Assembly (NCBI GenBank): GCA_963704595.1
Contig: OY969922.1
Coordinates: 3,844,001 to 3,908,000 of the forward strand
DNA from: Acuticoccus sp963704595
GTDB taxonomy: Bacteria > Pseudomonadota > Alphaproteobacteria > Rhizobiales > Amorphaceae
Direction of reading: 5' to 3'
Length of the DNA stretch: 64,000 nt
A program made the position numbers and the translations under genes. Position 1 is the first letter of the stretch. Each line of letters begins with the position of its first letter. The notes beneath the pieces were generated by a model. The model saw only the letters and a program-made list of their open reading frames with translations, did not search any database and was not told the DNA's origin. Below, piece after piece: positions 57,283 through 64,000 of the stretch.

Positions 57283-60200
57283 GAAATGATCTTCCTCATG
57301 CCGCTGGTCTTCTGGAGGACGGCAGCTTCCAGCGCCTCGATGTCGGTGTCGCCCGTCTCGATGCCGTCGGAGAGGTGACGGCTAGCGAGCAACTCGGAGT
57401 CCTCGTCGATCACCGCCTCGTCGCCGCGGCCGCGCTGGACCACCTTCTTTGCAAGGTCGGTAAGCGTGGCGCCCGCCGCAAGGGACATCAGCGGAATATC
57501 GATGCCGAGGCGCTGCTCGGCAGCCATGCGCAGCTCCACGCCCATCAGCGAATCCATGCCGAGCGCGGTGAGCGGCTTGTGCACGTCGATCTCGGCCGTC
57601 GGCATCTTGAGGATGCGCGAGATCTCGCCGGTGAGGAGGCGCGTCACTTCCGCGAGCGCTTCCTGGTCGGTGAGGCCGGCGAGGCGTTCGGACAGGTTGA
57701 TCGCGCCGCCGCCGTCGCCGGATTCGGTGGTCTCCTCGGCGAGATCCTCGAACGACGGGCTCTTCACGAGCTCGAGGTCCTTGCGCGCTGCCGCCCAGTC
57801 GACCTTGCCGATCAGGCGGACCGCGGGCCCTTCCGTCATCGCGCCGTCCGCGATCAGCGCCTTGAGGCTCGCGAGGCCCTTCGGACGAGCTGACGAGGTG
57901 GCGGCCGAGCTTGCGCTGGAGCAGCTCGTTGGAGCTGGAGTCACGCGCGAGAACGCCGACGTCGGCGATGCCGCCCCACGCGATCGCGAGCGCCGGCTTG
58001 CCCTCGGCACGGCGGCGGCGGGCGACGGCCTCGAGGAAGGCGTTGGCGGCAACGTAGTTCGCCTGACCCGGGTTGCCGAGCTGCACGGTGATCGAGGAGT
58101 AGACCACGAAGAGGTCGAGCGGGACGTCCTTCGTCGCGGCTTCCAGCGAGAGGACGCCGGCGACCTTGGGGGTGATCGGCGTCGCGAAGCGGGCCTCGTC
58201 CAGCGAGGTGATGAGCGCGTCGTCGAGCACCATCGCCATCTGGAAGACGCCGCCGAGCGGCCGCTTTGCCGTGATCTCGGCGACCAGCGCAGCGCGTCGC
58301 GTCGGCGTCGGTCACGTCGAGCGTCGCGAGTTCGATCGAGACGCCCGCCGCGCGGTGGGCCTCGATGGCGGCGGCGATCGTCTCGTCCTTCACGCCGGAC
58401 CGGCTGGCGAGCACCAGGTCGCGCGCGCCTTCCGCGATCAGCCATTCGGCCGTCGCGAAGCCGAAGCCCGAGGTGCCGCCGACGAGGAGGTAGGCCTTGT
58501 CCGGCGACGTCACCGGCGCGCGGCGTCGGGCCGCGGTGCCGGCGGCTTCGGCGCCTCGACGATGATCTTGCCGATGTGCCCGGCCGACTGCATCAGGCGG
58601 AATGCATCACGCACGCCCTCGGCCGCGAACATGCGGTAGGGGAGCGGCGTGAGTTCGCCGGTGCCGAAGAGGTCGATCACGGTCTTCAGGATGCGCTTCG
58701 CGGTCTTCGGCTTGTGCTTCATCAGCTGGTCGGCGTCGATGCCGAAGTAGCTGAGGTTGCGGCGGAAGGGGCGAAGGCCGAGCTTGGTGTCGGCGTAGAA
58801 GTCGCGCTTGCCGAGTTCGAGGAAGCGGCCGAACGGCTTCAGCGCGCCGACCGAGCGCTCCATCGCCTCGCCCGCCAGCGAGTTGAGCACCACGTCGACG
58901 CCCTCCCCGCCCGTGGCGGCCACGCGCCTCGTCGGCGAACGTGAGCCCGCGCGAATCGAACACCTCGTCCGCGCCGAGGCGGGTGAGGAGCGCGCGCTTC
59001 TCGGTGGTGCCCGCGGTGGCGAACACGGTCGCGCCGCGCCACTTGGCGATCTGGAGCGCGGCGAGGCCGACGCCGCCGGCCCCGCCGTGGATGAGGACGG
59101 TGTCGCCCTCCTCCAGCTGGCCGAGCTCGACCAGCGCATAGTAGGCGGTGAGGAACGCGACGGGCACGCTGGCGGTCGCCGCAGGGCCGAGGTCGGCCGG
59201 ACGCTTCGCGACCGCCGACGACGTGACGGTGACGTGGGAGGCGAAGCAGGCGGGCGCGAACGCGATCACCGGGTCGCCGACGGCAAGGTCGGTCACGTCG
59301 GCGCCGACAGCTTCGACCACACCGGCGCATTCCATGCCGAGCGTCGCGCCGGCGAAGCCGTCCTGCAGCGCCTCGTGCGGCAGGAGGCCGAGCGTCCACA
59401 TCACGTCGCGGAAGTTCAGGCCGACGGCCTCGACGCGCAGGCGCACGTCGCCTGCACCGAGCCTGGGGCTCTTTGCGGTGCGCCAGACGAGGTGGTCGAT
59501 GGAGCCGCGGTGCGGGATCGCGAGGGTGGTCATGTCGCCGCCGCGCGCGTCGGGCAGCGGGGTCGGGCGGTAGCGGACGGCGCCGCGGTGATCGCTGGTG
59601 AGGACGATCTCGCGCTCGGCGTTGAGCTCGGCGAGCTCGGCGCGGAGGCGAACCGCCGCCTCGCTGGGCTCGAAGCTCTGCGCCACGTCGACGAGGCGCA
59701 GCGACAGGTGCGGGAACTCGTTGACCGCGACGCGGCCGTAGGCGCCGATGGCGGCAGCGACCGGGCGGACCTCGTTGGCGCCCGGCACCTGCGCCCCGAA
59801 GGTGACGAGGGTGACGTTGCGCGATTCGGTCCCGAGGCTTTCGAGGAAGCGGCTGATCTCGGTGAGGCGGGCCGGCAGAGCGGCAGGGTCGGTCTCGTGG
59901 ATCGCGATCAGGCAGTCGCCCTCGGGCACTGACGCGAGGTCGAGGACCGGCGGCTGCTCGTCCTGCATGGCGGACAGCGCATCGCAGACGCGGCGGGCGA
60001 TCTCGCCGACGGCGTGGAGCGAGGGCAGCTCGGGCTTTGCCGTCGGCTCGGCGAGATCGGGCCGGCCGGCGGACCACAGCAGCGCGTCCGATCTCGGCGG
60101 AGGCGAGCGAGCCGACACCGCGCACGGTGAGGCCGATGCCGTCGATGGCGGAGCGCAGCTCGTCCGCATCGATGAGGCGGCCGACCGGGGACTCGGGGTC

Positions 60201-63200
60201 GGCCGAGCCCGCCCACCAGTCGGCGCTGAGGCCGGCGAGAGCGTCGGTGAACAGCGACGGGCCGTAGGCGGCACCCAGCACCGTGCCGCCGGGCTTCATC
60301 AGCTCGATGAGATCCGCAAGGAGCGGCGCGCCCAGCGACGGCGCGACGACGATGACGTCGAACGGGTGGTGCTCGGCCGCGAGCGAGGCGAACGGGGCGA
60401 CCTCGACGCCGGTGACGCGCTCGAACACGAGGCCGAGGCGCTCGGCGTCCGTGCGGTCACGGTCGGTGATGACGAGGCGGACGCGCTCGGGGTCGATCTT
60501 GCCGGCGAGGCCGCGCAGGAACGTGGTGTTGGCTGCCCCGATGACGAGGACGCGCAGAGCCGCCGCCTCGTTCTCGGCGAACAGCGTTCCGAGGGTTTCG
60601 GCAAGCGCGTCGAACAGCGGCGCGGAGAACGGCGAATCGGTGAGGAGCTGCGCCATCAGCGGGTCGGCGGCGGGCAGCGTGTCCGTCATCCCGTTCTGGA
60701 TGGCGTTGGCGAAGAACGCAGGCAGCGCCGCAAGGAGCGCGGTCTCGGCGACGCGGTCCGGATGCTCGGCCGAAAGGAGGCTGACGACGTCGGACACGGC
60801 GAGGCCTGCGCCGGTGACCTGCCAGCGGCCGTCCTTTTCCTCGGCCTGCTCGGAAGCTTCGAGGGCGAGGAGAAGGCGCGTCACCAGCGGCACGGCGGTG
60901 CGGTCGAGCCGGCCTTTTTCGCACAGGTCGTTGAGGCGCGCGGGCTCGGCGAGGAGGTCGCCGAGCGCTTCCTCGGCGGCGGCCTGGACGCCGGCCTCGA
61001 GGAGGAGCGCGGTCTCGGACGGCTCGGTGCCGTCCTCGGCGAGGAGGTGCGCGGGGAGTGTCGGCACGGCGGCCGCGGGCTCGGCGGCGCGGCTGATGCG
61101 CTTCAGGTACGGCGCGGCGATGATCGTCTCGGCGCCGGCGTGGCGGTTGAGCGGCACGGCCTGGAAGCGCACGGCCTCGATGATGGCGACGATGCCGCCG
61201 GCCGCGTCGCGCAGCGTGAAGTCGGCCTCGACGATGCCTTCGGTCGGCATCCGCACCGAAAGGTCGGCCTCGACCGGGGCCGCGGCGTCGGCCGCCAGCA
61301 CCAGCTTGCCGACGCGGATCGGCAGAACTGCCGTGTCGCCGCCCTCGATCTTGCCGGCGAGGAAGGCGAACAGGGCGTGGAAGCAGCTGTCGAACAGCGT
61401 CGGGTCGAGCGCGAAGCCGTACTTGGCCGTCGTCGGGTCCGGCGGCGGCGAGGCGGACGTGGGCGCGGCTGTCGTCGATCAGCGAGACCGAGTTGGCGCG
61501 GCGGAAGACCGGGCCGTAGGGCAGCCCGAACGCGCGCGTCATCTCGTAGAGCTTGCGCGGCGGGCACGGTCGCGGCGTCGGCCGGGATCGCGAACGGCTC
61601 GGGGTTCTGCGGCGCTGCGGGCGCCTTGCCGACCGTCGCCTTGACGTGGGGCATGAACGGATCGTCGGACAGGCGAACCCGGCTCTCGATCACGAAGGTG
61701 TGCGGCGCGATCTCGCGGGTGCGGACCTCGCGCTCGGCGGTGTCGTCGAGCACCAGCGGGGCGTAGATGTCGAGGTCGCGGACCTCGATGGCGGCGCCCT
61801 TGTGCAGCGCGCGCCCGGCGGCAAGCAGCATCTCGGTGAAGCCGGCGGCGGGGAAGACCACCGCCGTCCTCCACCTTGTGGTCCACCAGGAACGGCAGGC
61901 GCTTGGCGTCGTGCGCGACGCGCCAGACCGGCTCGTCGAGGTGGTGGCGGTCGCCGAGGAGGGCGTGGTCGCGCCGGTCGAGCAGGCGGATGCGCTCGCT
62001 GGATTCGGCGGTGCGGTAGTAGGCGTGCTGCCAGGGTAGTGCGGCAGGATCGATGCGGAGGCGGCCTTGGCGCCGAACAGGATGCTCTCGTCCACCGCGG
62101 CGCCGTTGGCGAGCGCGCCGCGCACGACCTCGGAGACAGGCTGGATCGCCGCATCGTTCTGCTGGAAGGAGGACAGCACAACCGCCTTCACGTCGGACGT
62201 GCGGGCGGCGTCGTTCATGTAGCCGGTGAGCACCGGGCGCGGGCCGATCTCGAGGAACAGCCGGTGTTCGCCCAGCAGCGACTTGCACCGCCTGCGCTGA
62301 ACAGCACCGGCTGGCGCACGTTGTCCCACCAGTAGTTCGCGCCGAGCTCTGCCCCGTCCACCGGCGCACCGGTGACGCTGGAGACCATCGGCAGCGTGGA
62401 CTGGTGCGGCTCGATGGCGGCGAGCGAGTTGAGCAGCGGATCGCGGATCGGCTCGACCAGCGCGCAGTGGAACGGATAGTCGAGGTCGAGCCGCTTGAGC
62501 GCCCAGCGGTTCTTGCGCGCGACCTTGCCGAAGTCGGCGAGCGCCCCGACGGGGCCGGAGATGGTCACCGAGCGCGAGGAGTTGACAGCCGCGACCTCGA
62601 GGCCGGCGAACGGCGCGATCGCCGTCGCGCGCCTCGTCCGGCGGACAGCAGCAGCGCCGCCATGCCGCCGAGGTGGCGCGTGACCTCCTGGTGCGTGGAG
62701 CGGGCGTGGATGACGCGGCACCGCATCGGCGAGGCGCAGCGCGCCGGCGGCCCATGCGGCAGCGACTTCGCCCACCGAATGGCCGACGACTGCGGACGGG
62801 GTCGACGCCCGTCTTCTGCAGCGCCTCGGTCAGCGCCACCTGCAGCGCGAAGAGAAGCGGCTGCGCGATCTCGGTGCGCTCGATCTCGCGTCTCGAGGTC
62901 CTCGGAGAACAGCATCGTGACCAGCGACCAGCCGGCGACCGACATGAACAGCCGGTCCGCACGGTCGAACGACAGGCGGAAATCCGTCTCGTTCTGGTAG
63001 GCGGTGCGGCCCATGCCGGCCCACTGCGAGCCGTTGCCGGAGTAAACGAACACCGGCGCCTGCGCGGCGGAGAGCGCCTCGCCGAGGACGGCGCGCTCGT
63101 GCTTTTCGCCTGCGGCGACGGCTGCAGCGCCTCGCCCACCTCGTCGGCGGCATGCCGGGGGCGATCACGGCGCGGAACGGCAGGCGCTGGCGCCGGTGCG

Positions 63201-64000
63201 CGGCGGCGTTGGCGTAGAGCGCGACGTCACCGGCGCGCGGCCAGCGCCTCGGCGCTGCGGGCGGCAAGCTCGCTGAGCGCGGCCTGGCTGGCGGCGCTGA
63301 TGACGATCGGCGCAGCGCGGTGCGTGAGCGGCTTCTGGACGAGGCGGCTCGCCGTCTTCCATCACCACGTGCGCGTTGGCGCCGCCGAAGCCGAACGAGT
63401 TGATGCCGACCGCGCGGCGGCGTGCCGGTGCGGGCAAGCGGCGTCGCCTCGGACGCGACCTTGAGGTTCAGCGCCTGCGAAGCGGATGTCGGGGTTGGGC
63501 TTCTCGAAATGGAGCGTGGCGGGCAGGCAGTCGTTCGCGAGCGCCATCTGCGACTTCAGGACGCCGACGAGGCCGGATGCCGGCTCGAGGTGGCCGAAGT
63601 TGGTCTTGGACGAGCCGATGAGCAGCGGCTCGTCGCGGCGGGTCGCGATGATCGCGGCCGATCGCCTCGGCCTCGATCGGATCGCCGACGCGGGTGCCGG
63701 TGCCGTGCGCCTCGACGAAGGCGACGCGCTTCGGGTCGACCTCGAAGCGGTCGTATATCTCTTGCGCAGCAGCGCCGCCTGCGCGTACATCGACGGCAGC
63801 GAGAGGCCGGCGGTGCGCCCGTCCGCATTGGTGCCGGAGCCGACGAAGCGGGCCATGATCGGGTCGCCGTTGGACCGCGCGGCGCTTTCGGAGCGCAGGA
63901 CCAGCGTGACCGCGCCCTCGGAGCGGACGTAGCCGTCCGCGCCGGCATCGAACGCACGGCAGAGGCCGTTCTCGGACAGCATCTGGGCCCGCGAGAAGCC
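57279..64000 (-). CDS. Type I polyketide synthase / RkpA-like multidomain synthase, 5' end beyond window (many apparent frameshifts)
   Basis: Domains in order from the right edge: ketosynthase (incomplete; EAHGTGT about 63710, SSKTNFGHLEPASG about 63610, GINSFGFGGANAH about 63400); acyltransferase (GNGSQWAGMG about 63030, GHSVGE about 62790, YPFH about 62485, suggesting malonyl selectivity); dehydratase (DHKVEDAVVFPAAGF about 61880); a methyltransferase-like region with a degenerate SAM motif (about 61000-60130); a ketoreductase structural part (about 60090-59560); enoylreductase (NFRDVMWTLG about 59410, HGGAGGVGLAAL about 59090); ketoreductase (YLLVGGTSGFGFATAEW about 58490, YSSITVQLGNPGQANYVAAN about 58080); and an ACP (LGMDSLMGVELR about 57550) with a 50-residue tail. 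A fully reduced acyl chain is expected. I count about 23 frame changes, densest at 62.6-63.8 kb; motifs stay intact, so sequence error is favoured. Confidence 0.85.

Noticed and set aside
57279..64000. Programmed ribosomal frameshifting in the PKS
   Set aside because: Shifts are numerous, in both directions and without a common slippery sequence and pseudoknot; sequence error is simpler.

Overview
The window comes from a G+C-rich alphaproteobacterium, most likely a member of the Hyphomicrobiales (Rhizobiales). The evidence is conserved gene order: DUF721-dsbA-smc; the run nfu-tsaB-rimI-plsC-miaB-phoH-ybeY-corC-lnt-xre-metK-trmB; and rpoZ-rel-DUF2062-acpS-lepB-rnc-era-recO-parC. A polyketide-synthase/alpha-oxoamine-synthase pair resembling rhizobial RkpA/RkpG points the same way. 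The genus cannot be settled by eye. No tRNA, rRNA, CRISPR array, insertion sequence, integrase or replication origin was recognised.

Layout. 0-4.6 kb: DUF721 fragment, DsbA-type thioredoxin protein, smc. 4.7-9.7 kb: an astaxanthin-type carotenoid cluster, crtI-crtB (+), crtZ and crtW (-), crtY (+); crtE is not in the window. 9.7-13.5 kb: mutS-DUF1330-dapB as a tightly overlapping leftward operon. 13.8-17.1 kb: malic enzyme maeB and a family-2 glycosyltransferase. 17.1-28.3 kb: a long leftward housekeeping operon from the NFU scaffold protein to a GNAT-TrmB fusion, covering t6A and ms2i6A tRNA modification, ribosome maturation, phospholipid and lipoprotein acylation, and SAM synthesis. 28.4-39.9 kb: DUF427, then a second housekeeping run with a sulfotransferase and a SAM methyltransferase on either side of parC. 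40.1-41.3 kb: NYN nuclease-like protein and family-5 uracil-DNA glycosylase. 41.4-45.2 kb: a three-gene capsule-export operon (outer-membrane lipoprotein, KpsE-type protein, degenerate KpsT-type ATPase). 45.4-55.7 kb: accessory and repair genes (panE-like, paaG-like, GAF-EAL, dprA, plsY, aidB-like, rraA-like, ogt, LarA-domain protein, smpB). 55.9-64 kb: an alpha-oxoamine synthase and a large iterative-type PKS that runs off the right edge.

How it fits together. The most interesting theme is cell-surface glycoconjugate production. An export operon and, about 10 kb away, a PKS/alpha-oxoamine-synthase pair that may build a capsule lipid lie in one neighbourhood. The sulfotransferase, methyltransferase and glycosyltransferase may decorate surface molecules, but that is inference.

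Data quality. Many genes (smc, crtI, crtB, dapB, mutS, maeB, the glycosyltransferase, rel, kpsE-like) carry one to three reading-frame shifts while both flanks keep intact family motifs. In the PKS the shifts become very dense toward the right edge (about 23 by eye, more than half of them in 62.6-63.8 kb). Sequencing or assembly indels are the best explanation, so broken genes are annotated here as single CDS spans with approximate shift positions. All coordinates, starts and family calls were read by eye, with no database search.
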